From Nostocales cyanobacterium HT-58-2 (GTDB lineage: Bacteria; Cyanobacteriota; Cyanobacteriia; Cyanobacteriales; Nostocaceae), in the NCBI GenBank assembly GCA_002163975.1, contig CP019636.1, positions 5,397,501 through 5,461,500 of the forward strand: a DNA stretch of 64,000 nt. Reading direction: 5' to 3'. Below are positions 25,760 to 33,437 of this stretch, one piece after another. The translations under genes and the position numbers were made by a program. Numbering within the stretch: position 1 is the stretch's first letter; every line of letters begins with the position of its first letter. Under the pieces are notes generated by a model that searched no databases, was not told the DNA's origin, and was given only the letters and a program-made list of their open reading frames with translations.

Positions 25760-25886
25760 AGTCAAAACTCCTGCTTTCTTAGGAAATATTATTTCTATTT
25801 TAGGAGTTAGGTGAGACAACCTGCGAATGACGGGTTAGCCCGCCTATACGGCTGGCTCCTCCGTGGGAATTCTAAAATGACGATTT
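25760..25886. other. Spacer between mlaE and the DUF3119 gene
   Basis: Contains a GC-rich segment at about 25826-25870 with inverted words (GGGTTAGCCCGCC, GGCTGGCTCC), like other dispersed palindromic repeats of this window. It carries the AGGAG ribosome-binding site for the DUF3119 gene. No further gene is seen. Confidence 0.5.
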
Positions 25887-26684
25887 CTAGAATCCTTGCA
25901 ACAAAGCACTGCCAGCTCCTTGGAACATAATCCAAGAAAGAAAGAAGTTGCTAATAAATATAATCAACAAGGCAGTGACAACAGCGGTTGTGGTAGATTG
26001 TCCCACTCCTTTTGCTCCTCCCGTTGTTGTTAAACCCCAGCTGCACCCAATGACGGCAATGAGAACCCCAAAGCAACACGCCTTAATGACGGCGCTCACA
26101 ATGTCCCAAGAGCCGATAAAGTTTCGGGCTGAGTCTAGAAACACTGTTTCTGACAAATTATATATGTTTGTTGCAATGACCAATCCCCCCAACATACCTG
26201 TTACCAGAGATAAAAGTGTTAAGACTGGTAACATCAAGAAGCAAGCAACAACCCGAGGGATAACTAAGTAATCAATTGGATCAGTTTTTAACATCAAAAG
26301 AGCATCAATTTGCTCGGTGACTCGCATCGTGCCAATTTCTGCCGCAAATGCCGAACCAACTCGCCCTGCTAAAATCACCGCTGTCAAAACGGGCGAGAGT
26401 TCGCGTGTTAGTGCTACCGCCAGCACTCCACCCACGATGTTCCCTGCGCCAAAAGTAATAAACTCCCGCGCCACCTGAATCGTAAACACGGCGCCGACAA
26501 AAACAGCTGTTAACAGGGCAATAAATAGGGAGTCTGGTCCAACTGCTGCCATTTGCTCTAAGGTATTGCGCCGATGGATTTTCCCCCTGAGTAGGTGAAC
26601 GATGACTTGTCCACCTAAGAACATGGCTGCCAGCAATCGCTGACCCCATATTCCTAAACTAGATTTGGATGTTGTTTCGCTCAA
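25887..26684 (-). CDS. mlaE: MlaE-family lipid ABC transporter permease
   Basis: Inner-membrane permease of an Mla/TGD-type phospholipid transport system, 265 aa. Five to six membrane segments are visible. The family core reads ALTRELSPVLTAVILAGRVGSAFAAEIGTMRVTEQIDAL, followed by LKTDPIDYLVIPRV, both diagnostic of MlaE. Cyanobacterial and chloroplast homologues (TGD1) carry lipid between envelope membranes. The start is a TTG at 26684, since no ATG or GTG lies in a suitable place. The ATPase and MCE-domain partners are not encoded nearby. Confidence 0.94.
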   Translation of the reverse strand: MSETTSKSSLGIWGQRLLAAMFLGGQVIVHLLRGKIHRRNTLEQMAAVGPDSLFIALLTAVFVGAVFTIQVAREFITFGAGNIVGGVLAVALTRELSPVLTAVILAGRVGSAFAAEIGTMRVTEQIDALLMLKTDPIDYLVIPRVVACFLMLPVLTLLSLVTGMLGGLVIATNIYNLSETVFLDSARNFIGSWDIVSAVIKACCFGVLIAVIGCSWGLTTTGGAKGVGQSTTTAVVTALLIIFISNFFLSWIMFQGAGSALLQGF

Positions 26685-27077
26685 TGTTGATAAGCTAACT
26701 CTATAACTGCCGTGATCATAACGGATTGTGAAGCTTAGTTATGAGTCGTGAGTTTTTTTCCCTCAACACTCCTAGACTTTTGAGGTAAAGTTTAACTTAA
26801 TTTAAAGCTCATCTCAGATATCTCAGCTTTTGTAAACAACGCGCTCACTTGAACAAAAGCTGCACCCATAGAGAAAAAGGTTGATTTTTCAAGCTTTATG
26901 CCGTGTCAATGCTAATTTGCATTTAGCAATATATCTTGGGGAAATTATGTAAGTATTTTAATGAAAACTTAAGATTTTTGAAATATTGCTTGAGCCAGAG
27001 CGATCGCGCTTATTGTAGAAGGTGATGACTAGGCAGACAATTATTGCCTGCTTAATGAATTTATGGAGCTTATCCAA
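26685..27077. other. Intergenic region between divergent mlaE and a small membrane protein gene
   Basis: About 390 bases, AT-rich, with one GCGATCGC-like site near 26999. It must hold the promoters for both divergent genes. I see no gene, strong hairpin or repeat. Confidence 0.6.
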
Positions 27078-27365
27078 ATGACCGTCATGACGAACTTTCT
27101 CCGCTCGCTGCTACTATCGATCATTTTTAGCTTCGTTGCTCCCATGTTTTTGTTCGGGGGCGTATTGCTCGTCTTATCCCTCGTGGGTTACATTCCAGGC
27201 TTACAAGCAGTGACTGAGGTCATCACTTCTGTGATCACGGAGTTTCTCTCCACTTTTGGCAGCGGTACCCCTATTGGAGGATTATTCGTTATCTGTTTGA
27301 CTTGTAGCTTTGTCGGGGCACTGTTTGATACTTACGCTTATTACAGGTGTCAAATCTTACGATAA
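27078..27365 (+). CDS. Small conserved-looking membrane protein of unknown function
   Basis: A 95-aa protein with two clear membrane segments (about residues 8-36 and 67-88). The sequence between them, GYIPGLQAVTEVITSVITEF, is amphipathic and followed by FGSGTPIGG. The ATG at 27078 is preferred over one 15 bases upstream because GGAG lies 9 bases ahead of it and the upstream ATG has no such site. I recall similar small proteins in other filamentous cyanobacteria but know no function. It stands alone, flanked by long intergenic regions. Confidence 0.75.
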   Translation: MTVMTNFLRSLLLSIIFSFVAPMFLFGGVLLVLSLVGYIPGLQAVTEVITSVITEFLSTFGSGTPIGGLFVICLTCSFVGALFDTYAYYRCQILR

Positions 27366-27803
27366 GATCTATGTCTTACTCTTACCAATATGACTTTAGA
27401 TCCTATGCCTAGATGTATAAAAAATTAGTATTTTTACTGCCGAAGCACTGCTCTGACTAGCTTGCTTTACTCTTGGTTTGTCCAGCCACCTATATGTAGC
27501 AGTATGTTAATGGTGTCATTTACACTAACATATCCTGGATTTTGAGGCTTCTTGCTTCAATTCAAGGATAAAAAGTTTTTGCGCTTTTTTACTTTTCTTT
27601 GTATGAGATACGAAGTTATTGAGATTTACTTTTCTTAATTATACTTAAATATAATAGCAAACAAACATATACAAAAAATATAAAAACATTATTAAATTTT
27701 GCTGACGACAAGATCTACTGGTTTTTCTTAACATAGGGAAAGCAAGTGGTTTGAGCACTTAAGGTTTTATGATTAAGTTTATTGGAGGTTGATTGATCTG
27801 CTC
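27366..27803. other. 438-base AT-rich intergenic region upstream of sppA
   Basis: AT-rich with A/T runs (27640-27700). No open frame of note and no recognisable RNA. GGAGG at 27784-27788 lies 15 bases before the sppA ATG, somewhat far for a ribosome-binding site. Confidence 0.55.
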
Positions 27804-28625
27804 ATGGTTTGGCCATTTAAGCCCAGATTTCGTAAACAAATTGCTCGTATTGAAATTACAGGTGCGATCGCCAGTGCGACTCGCAAGCGTGTATTAGAAG
27901 CCCTGAAAACTGTAGAAGAAAGAAAGTTTCCGGCGTTACTGCTGCGGATTGATAGTCCTGGTGGGACAGTGGGAGATTCCCAGGAAATCTACAGCGCCCT
28001 GAATCGATTGCGCGAGAAAGTAAAAATTGTTGCTAGTTTTGGTAATATTTCTGCTTCTGGTGGAGTCTACATCGGTATGGGTGCACAACACATCATGGCT
28101 AACCCTGGTACGATTACAGGGAGCATTGGTGTCATTTTACGTGGTAACAACTTGGAACGCTTATTGCAAAAAATTGGTGTTTCCTTTAAGGTAATCAAGT
28201 CTGGTCCCTACAAAGACATTTTGGCGTTTGACCGAGAACTGACAGAACCAGAACAAAACATTTTGCAAGAATTGATAGACACGAGTTACCAGCAGTTTAT
28301 CCAGACAGTAGCCGAAGCGCGTTCCCTGGGCGTAGACACTGTTAGAAGTTTTGCTGATGGTCGGATTTTTACTGGACAGCAAGCCTTAGAGTTAGGTATT
28401 GTAGATCGTCTAGGAACAGAAGAAGATGCCCGTCGCTGGGCAGCGGAACTGGCAGGTCTTGACCCCGAAAAAACTCCCGTGTTCACCTTTGAAGAACCGA
28501 AACCTCTATTGAGTCGTATCCTGCCAGGAAGTCGTCAAGTTTCTTCAGGGTTTGGTGTTGGTCTCGATTGGGTGGAATTTGAAATGTCTACCAGTGGTTT
28601 ACCCTTATGGTTGTATAGACCATAA
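27804..28625 (+). CDS. sppA: Signal peptide peptidase SppA (short form)
   Basis: Serine protease of the SppA/S49 family that degrades cleaved signal peptides. The 273-aa protein is the short cyanobacterial type with a single catalytic domain. The nucleophile is Ser85 in ISASGGVYIG and the general-base lysine is Lys137 in SGPYKDI. LRIDSPGGTVGDSQEI and PGTITGSIGVI are also typical. No clear N-terminal membrane anchor is present, only the short basic MVWPFKPRFRKQ. The ATG at 27804 is used; a TTG 15 bases upstream abuts the GGAGG. It precedes aroH by 63 bases. Confidence 0.95.
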   Translation: MVWPFKPRFRKQIARIEITGAIASATRKRVLEALKTVEERKFPALLLRIDSPGGTVGDSQEIYSALNRLREKVKIVASFGNISASGGVYIGMGAQHIMANPGTITGSIGVILRGNNLERLLQKIGVSFKVIKSGPYKDILAFDRELTEPEQNILQELIDTSYQQFIQTVAEARSLGVDTVRSFADGRIFTGQQALELGIVDRLGTEEDARRWAAELAGLDPEKTPVFTFEEPKPLLSRILPGSRQVSSGFGVGLDWVEFEMSTSGLPLWLYRP

Positions 28626-28640
28626 AGCATGATTTACTTT

Positions 28641-28664
28641 GTCATTAGTCAAATGACTAATGAC
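28641..28664. repeat. Perfect 11-bp inverted repeat between sppA and aroH
   Basis: GTCATTAGTCA and TGACTAATGAC flank two bases. It can form a hairpin just after sppA and before the aroH ribosome-binding site. The same GTCATTAGTC word type recurs near 20013, so it may be a dispersed repeat rather than a terminator. Confidence 0.6.
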
Positions 28665-28688
28665 CTGAAATAAAGGAGGATTTTTTTG

Positions 28689-29069
28689 GTGGAGTGGCGA
28701 ATGCGGGCTATTCGCGGAGCAACAACCGTTCCAGAAAATACAGTCGAAGCAATGCGAGAAGCTGTAACGGAACTGCTAGATGAATTAGAAAAACGGAATC
28801 AATTACATCCAACAGATATCATCAGTGTGACTTTCTCAGTCACACGTGATTTAGATGCGACTTTTCCTGCTGCGATCGCGCGTTCACGCTCTCACTGGGA
28901 CAGTGTGCCCATGTTGGATGTACAGCAAATGCACGTTGATGGCAGCTTAGAGCGCTGCATCCGGCTTTTGATTCACGCCTATCTCCCTGCCTCCGCCCCA
29001 ATTTACCATACCTATTTACGTCACGCTGCAAGCTTACGTCCTGACTGGAATGTACCCCAGCTTTTGTAG
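28689..29069 (+). CDS. aroH: Chorismate mutase AroH
   Basis: Monofunctional AroH-type chorismate mutase that converts chorismate to prephenate for phenylalanine and tyrosine. The 126-aa protein begins with MRAIRGATTVPENT, the hallmark of the family. It then has ISVTFSVTRDLDATFPAAIAR and a C-terminal HTYLRHAASLRPD, which includes the conserved active-site R-x-A-x-x-LRPD region. The GTG at 28689 has AGGAGG 8 bases upstream. Length is typical. It is probably co-transcribed with sppA. Confidence 0.95.
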   Translation: MEWRMRAIRGATTVPENTVEAMREAVTELLDELEKRNQLHPTDIISVTFSVTRDLDATFPAAIARSRSHWDSVPMLDVQQMHVDGSLERCIRLLIHAYLPASAPIYHTYLRHAASLRPDWNVPQLL

Positions 29070-29202
29070 TATTTCTGAATGAATTTTACACATTCGTTAC
29101 ACGAAGGCAGTCCCGATGAAACAAGTTTCACCGCCAGCTATGAAAATGTCTTTCTCCTAAACCCTTACACCCCTACACCCACTTTCAAGCCAGAAGGCAG
29201 GT

Positions 29203-30279
29203 CTAACGAAGTGGGATGAACCCAGCTTGTTCAATTGCCTTTTGCCCTTGGTCAGTCAGCAAAAGTCTGGTGTAGGCTTCCCCTGCTTGCTGTTCCTGAC
29301 CCTGATTCCGCTTAATAATCACAAACAATTTGGTGATAATTGGATAACTACCGTTTTTGATCGCTTCGGTATTAATTTGATTGCGCTTAAGCGGGCATTG
29401 ATTTGGAGGAACTAAGGATTCACGGTAGGGAGGGATGAGCTGCGTGGAAACTAAACCCAGAGGCAGAGGCTTGACTGTACATTGAGGAACGACTACTGCA
29501 GCAGAAGCGTAATATACACCACCAGGGGTTTGGTTAACCCGACGCAGTGCCTCTGTGACAGAGTAGACATATTGAACATTAGAGCTCAATGCTTGCTTTT
29601 CCAACACCTGTTTGCCAGAGAGTAACACAGAGTCTGCATTCTCTGGATACTGAGAGAAAGGAGTGATAGGGAGGTTAGGTCCGCCTACTTGTTTCCAGTT
29701 AGTTATTTGTCCCAAATAAATTTGCCGCAATTGGTCAACGGTCAATCCTGGCACTTTAAGTGCGTGGTTAACGACGACCGCTATGCCATCAATGCCAACT
29801 TGACGTTGCTCAAGTGTGAAACCTTGCTGTTTCGCCACAGCATATTCTTCATCTGTGAGGGGACGAGAAGATTGAGTGAAGTCTAATTCCCCGTTGAGCA
29901 ACATACGAATGCCCACTGCAGAACTGGGGCTATTGTTAGTCGGGTCTACATAGCGCAGCTGTAGTTCCGGACGAAAACTCTGGATTTGAGAATCTACCAG
30001 TTGCCGGATTGGTGCCCAAGCTGTGCTTCCACCATATTTAAATGTTCCAAAAGGAATATTCGTAACGGTCTTAAAGCTTGAAGTTGCAGGAGCAGAGGTC
30101 GTGTCTGCACCTTCTGTTGAGGAAGAGACAGAACCTTGATCGAGTACTAAGCGTGGTCTTAACCATAACCAAAGTCCACCAATGATTACAATTGTAAGTA
30201 GCTCGCCAATAATCAGACCTCTGATGATTTGTAGAGCATCTTTGCTAAGTGGGACGCTTCCTTTGCTACCCTGCTTCAT
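29203..30279 (-). CDS. PstS-like phosphate-type substrate-binding protein
   Basis: A 358-aa exported or membrane-anchored protein of the PBP2/PstS family. An N-terminal hydrophobic segment (about residues 21-43, GLIIGELLTIVIIGGLWLWL) acts as signal or anchor. Then come the family motifs FGTFKYGGSTAWAPI, DFTQSSRPLTDEE and GIDGIAVVVNHALKVPGL, then LRQIYLGQITNWKQVGGPNLPI, typical of phosphate-binding proteins. No pstC/A/B genes are nearby, so it may be a stand-alone sensor or scavenger. The ATG at 30279 has AGGAAG upstream. It is transcribed divergently from the kinase gene at 30529, across a region with operator-like repeats. Confidence 0.88.
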   Translation of the reverse strand: MKQGSKGSVPLSKDALQIIRGLIIGELLTIVIIGGLWLWLRPRLVLDQGSVSSSTEGADTTSAPATSSFKTVTNIPFGTFKYGGSTAWAPIRQLVDSQIQSFRPELQLRYVDPTNNSPSSAVGIRMLLNGELDFTQSSRPLTDEEYAVAKQQGFTLEQRQVGIDGIAVVVNHALKVPGLTVDQLRQIYLGQITNWKQVGGPNLPITPFSQYPENADSVLLSGKQVLEKQALSSNVQYVYSVTEALRRVNQTPGGVYYASAAVVVPQCTVKPLPLGLVSTQLIPPYRESLVPPNQCPLKRNQINTEAIKNGSYPIITKLFVIIKRNQGQEQQAGEAYTRLLLTDQGQKAIEQAGFIPLR

Positions 30280-30381
30280 CTTTTCTTCCTGTTATTGAAT
30301 TGGTTATGAACAGGGTGAAATGAATACTTGACGTAACTCTCTGGTTCACGCCATCATTTCATCTCCTGCTTAACCGTTTGT

Positions 30382-30518
30382 AACCGCTAGGTACACTTAT
30401 TATGAAGTTTATATATCACTTGCGGTCATTTACACAAAGCTAACTTGCTAAAAAGTATATGTTAATTCTATGGAGAAATATAATTAAGTAAAATTACTTA
30501 ATACAACCGTTAGGTACA
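30382..30518. promoter_or_regulatory. Repeated 14-base motif and 20-base palindrome in a divergent promoter region
   Basis: AACCG(C/T)TAGGTACA occurs at 30382-30395 and 30505-30518 (13 of 14 bases identical). Between them, next to the second copy, is a perfect palindrome at 30483-30502 with ATTAAGTAA and TTACTTAAT arms. The block lies between the divergent PstS-like and kinase genes and ends 10 bases before the kinase ATG. It could be an operator pair for one regulator. Confidence 0.5.
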
Positions 30519-30528
30519 TCGTAACATC

Positions 30529-31692
30529 ATGTTAACCAAGTTACAAGGCGATCGTTACCAGGTTGTTCAAGTTTTAAGTCAAGGTATATTTTGTCAAACC
30601 TACTTGGTTCAAGACACTCACCTTCTTGATCATCCCACCTGCGTCGTCAAACATTTCTTACCAAGCAGTCAAAATCCCATCCCAATAGATATACGCAGAC
30701 GGCTATTTACCCGAGAAGTAGAAGCCCTGAAAAAACTGAACAATTATGACCTGGTTCCTCATCTTTTAGCTCATTTTGAAGACAACCTTGAGTTCTACTT
30801 GGTACAAGAGTTTATTGAAGGGCATCCCCTAAGTGCGGAACTGTCGCCTGGTCATTGCTGGTCTGAAAGCAAAGTTTTTCAATTGCTGCACGAAATATTA
30901 ACCATCCTGAATTTTGTTCACGATCACGGGTTGATTCACAGAGATGTCAAGCCCAGTAATATTATTAGACGAAAGCAGGACAATCGGTTAGTCTTAATTG
31001 ATTTTGGTGCTGTTAAGCCCATCTGGAATCAATTGATCAAAAGTCAAGGAAAAAATTCAAACTTCATTCCTATCGAATACACCACAATCGCTATCGGGAC
31101 ACCGGGCTATATGCCTCATGAGCAAGAGCGAGGCAAACCACGCCCCAATAGTGATATCTATGCCCTAGGTATAATTGCCATTCAAGCACTTACGGGAGTG
31201 CATCCAACAAAATTACCAGAAGATGGCAATACAGGTGAAATTATCTGGCAACACTTAGTACAGGTTAACCCTGGACTAGCCTCAGTACTTAACAAGATGG
31301 TACGCTACCACTTTAAAGACCGATACAATTCGGCACAAGAAGCACTAGAAGCGCTCTCACCACTTACTCATTTTTATACATCAACACAGGAGTTAGCATC
31401 TACTTTAATAGTAGCAAATCATACATTTGAGTTTCAACTTTCTCCACCTGACACACTCTTGCCACTCACTGATATCCATACGCTACCAGAGAAGTTCGCT
31501 TCTCCCCCAGCAGCAAACGATAGGACTATTTCTATTTTTCCTAACAAACTTGCTTTACTGATTGGCTTGATATTAGGCGTCGGGTCTGGTTTGATTCTTA
31601 TGGTGGTGAGTTACTGGTCTGTGCAGATAGTTGCTCCTGATCCTAAAGTCCAACAAAATTCCTTACCTCAACACAGAGGCATTTCCCGTTAA
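30529..31692 (+). CDS. Serine/threonine protein kinase with C-terminal membrane segment
   Basis: A 387-aa eukaryotic-type (Pkn2-like) protein kinase. The kinase domain spans about residues 8-285: the lysine segment CVVKHFLP, catalytic loop HDHGLIHRDVKPSNI, DFG motif LIDFGAVK, and APE-region GTPGYMPHEQ. The glycine-rich loop is degenerate (LSQGIFCQTYLV instead of GxGxFG), losing two of three glycines. A membrane helix near residues 343-365 would place the short C-terminus outside the cytoplasm. It lies divergent from the PstS-like gene and may share its regulation. Substrate unknown. Confidence 0.93.
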   Translation: MLTKLQGDRYQVVQVLSQGIFCQTYLVQDTHLLDHPTCVVKHFLPSSQNPIPIDIRRRLFTREVEALKKLNNYDLVPHLLAHFEDNLEFYLVQEFIEGHPLSAELSPGHCWSESKVFQLLHEILTILNFVHDHGLIHRDVKPSNIIRRKQDNRLVLIDFGAVKPIWNQLIKSQGKNSNFIPIEYTTIAIGTPGYMPHEQERGKPRPNSDIYALGIIAIQALTGVHPTKLPEDGNTGEIIWQHLVQVNPGLASVLNKMVRYHFKDRYNSAQEALEALSPLTHFYTSTQELASTLIVANHTFEFQLSPPDTLLPLTDIHTLPEKFASPPAANDRTISIFPNKLALLIGLILGVGSGLILMVVSYWSVQIVAPDPKVQQNSLPQHRGISR

Positions 31693-31865
31693 CCTTTGAG
31701 AGGTCTAACAGGAGAAAATTGAGAGGTAGGTACTGCGTTTGTTTGCTTAGTGATTTGCTCATTGTTGTACTGGACACTATCCCTGTGAATCAAAAACGCC
31801 ACAATCCCGACAATAACTGAGTTAATCACCAGAAGCCCAAGAGCACTCCATATCCAAATTTTCAT
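31689..31865 (-). CDS. 58-aa single-helix membrane peptide, hypothetical
   Basis: An open frame from ATG 31865 to the TAA at 31689-31691 encodes MKIWIWSALGLLVINSVIVG, continues through a further short hydrophobic part, and ends with a polar tail. The result is one N-terminal membrane segment (about residues 4-25) and a hydrophilic C-terminus. Its last bases overlap the last bases of the convergent kinase gene (4 bases). AGG lies immediately before the ATG, which is closer than ideal. Function unknown. The composition of a helix followed by a polar tail favours a real membrane peptide over chance. Confidence 0.5.
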   Translation of the reverse strand: MKIWIWSALGLLVINSVIVGIVAFLIHRDSVQYNNEQITKQTNAVPTSQFSPVRPLKG

Positions 31866-31915
31866 CCTGAGTTACCAGGCTGTGAATAGACAAGAGCCTG
31901 TTTTCCCTCCGCTAG

Positions 31916-32815
31916 TTAATTTTCGGTTGATTTGTGGTGATGAAACCGGATTCCTAAAAAAATGTCATAAACAAACTCAAGAAAGTCCTTTTTTTGCAAC
32001 AGACCTGAAGTTTGATAACAACCTTTTTCATCTAAAAGAGGTTTCATAAGATGGTATGTGGGCTGGTAATTATACCAAGGAATAGACGGCCACAAATGAT
32101 GAATGAGATGGTAATTCTGACCCATAATGAGAATATTCAGAATGGGATGGGGATAAACTCGGGCATTTTTCCAGCGATCGCGCTCTTGGTGAGGGCGATG
32201 TGGTAAATAATCAAAAAATAAACCCAGTGCTATGCCGATGATGGCTGAAGGTATGAACCAAAAATTGAGAATATAGCCCAAAAAGTGGTACTGGATTGAG
32301 ATGTAGAAAATTGCAACAACAAACAAGCGGCTGAGAAACCATTCCAGTAACTCATTCTTACGCCACAGTCGCCGCTTAAAGAAAAAGATTTCATGGTACA
32401 AAAAACGTGCATTGATAAGCCACAAGGGACCACCTGTGGAAACATAATGGTCTGGATCGTTTTTTGGATCGTTGACGTGCGCATGATGCTGCAAATGTAC
32501 CCGTGTAAATACTGGAAAGGCAAAAGCTAGCATCAAGGCACTGCCATGTCCTAACATGGCGTTAATGACTCGATTACGATGGGCAGACTGGTGGCAGGCG
32601 TCGTGAATCACGGTTCCTGAAATATGCAAAGCAAGGGTATTTGCTGTAAAGCATAACCAGTGCGGCCATTCCCAAACCCAGTAACCAAAATTAGATAATA
32701 CAATAATTGCCACGGCTGCTAAAAACATCAGCAGCGTTGGATTAAAATCTCCCGGAGGTTCTAAAAATTCCTTTGGGGGGACTGTCAGTGGCTTGGTTGC
32801 CTCCGACATTAGCAT
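31916..32815 (-). CDS. crtR: Beta-carotene hydroxylase CrtR (fatty-acid-desaturase superfamily)
   Basis: Membrane di-iron hydroxylase of the carotenoid pathway that adds ring hydroxyls to form zeaxanthin-type products. The 299-aa protein has about four membrane segments and the three histidine boxes: HDACHQSAH near residue 71, HLQHHAHVND near 108 and YHLIHHLWPSIPWYNY near 237. The last sequence and the overall length match cyanobacterial CrtR better than acyl-lipid desaturases. The ATG at 32815 has AAGGAG 6 bases upstream. It stands alone on the minus strand. Some CrtR-like proteins act on myxol or other carotenoids, so the exact substrate is inferred. Confidence 0.88.
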   Translation of the reverse strand: MLMSEATKPLTVPPKEFLEPPGDFNPTLLMFLAAVAIIVLSNFGYWVWEWPHWLCFTANTLALHISGTVIHDACHQSAHRNRVINAMLGHGSALMLAFAFPVFTRVHLQHHAHVNDPKNDPDHYVSTGGPLWLINARFLYHEIFFFKRRLWRKNELLEWFLSRLFVVAIFYISIQYHFLGYILNFWFIPSAIIGIALGLFFDYLPHRPHQERDRWKNARVYPHPILNILIMGQNYHLIHHLWPSIPWYNYQPTYHLMKPLLDEKGCYQTSGLLQKKDFLEFVYDIFLGIRFHHHKSTEN

Positions 32816-33437
32816 TATGAACTCCTTCTTGCTTGACTTAGAATATGGTATTTAGATAATGCCACTTTTCTATAAGGAAAGTGAAGTTTTGCAATCCATA
32901 ATGACGAATAATAAATTTGTGTGTCACCGAAGAAAGGAATAGGGAACTGTTAACGTGCAACAGTTCCTTGTTCCCTATTCCCTCTGGGAGCCAGAGACCC
33001 CGACTTATAGAAGTCGTTTTTTTATGTGGGGTTTAAATCCCCACATAAAACAGCCTGTTCCCCTTCGGGTGACGCTCCTGACGTCGCTACCGCTGCGCTA
33101 ACGCAGTCGCCTGCGGCAGGGTTACCCTCCTGCAGCGCTGTCTCACCTGTTCCCTGTTCCCTCTTTAAAAGATTTCTCTACTTCTTTACAGATTCAGCAG
33201 CTGAATAACGGTATGATTGCAACAGACTCTAAGCATTTGCTAAGTAGTGGAATATAAAAAAATACAAGGGAGACAAGAAGGACAAGGAAGACAAAGGCAA
33301 TAAGAGTAATACATAGCTTTGATCACATCATCTCCCTCCACTCGTCTACCAGCTTTCATGATTGATCAGCAGCAACAGACAAGAGGTGTCCCCTCATTTA
33401 GGATGATTCCCTGAGTAGCTCCCTAGATTCATTTCCT
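32816..33437. other. 622-base intergenic region with palindrome cluster upstream of pyk
   Basis: No gene is seen. At 32943-33165 there is a cluster of inverted repeats (listed separately). At 33265-33300 there is a heptamer-type purine-rich tandem repeat (GGGAGACAAG, AAGGACAAGG, AAGACAAAGG). The pyk promoter should lie in the last 150 bases. Confidence 0.6.
32943..33165. repeat. Cluster of dispersed palindromic repeats
   Basis: Four hairpins in a row. GGAACTGTT/AACAGTTCC lies at 32943-32967. CGACTT/AAGTCG lies at 33001-33016, followed by seven T, a terminator-like shape on the + strand. TTTATGTGGGG/CCCCACATAAA lies at 33021-33049 as a perfect 11-base stem. A GC-rich mosaic (GCTGCGCTAACGCAG and others) covers 33061-33150. 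TGTTCCCT words flank the cluster at both ends. No upstream + strand gene needs a terminator here, so a dispersed repeat element is more likely. Confidence 0.65.

Noticed and set aside
30369..30398. Pho-box-like triple repeat (CTTAACCG-TTT-GTAACCGC-TAG-GTACACTT)
   Set aside because: Spacing fits a Pho box, but the third unit is poor and its orientation faces the kinase rather than the PstS-like gene; not strong enough to call, though the shared 14-mer is reported.
33026..33208. 60-codon frame in the palindrome cluster
   Set aside because: Low-complexity product from hairpin DNA without start signals.
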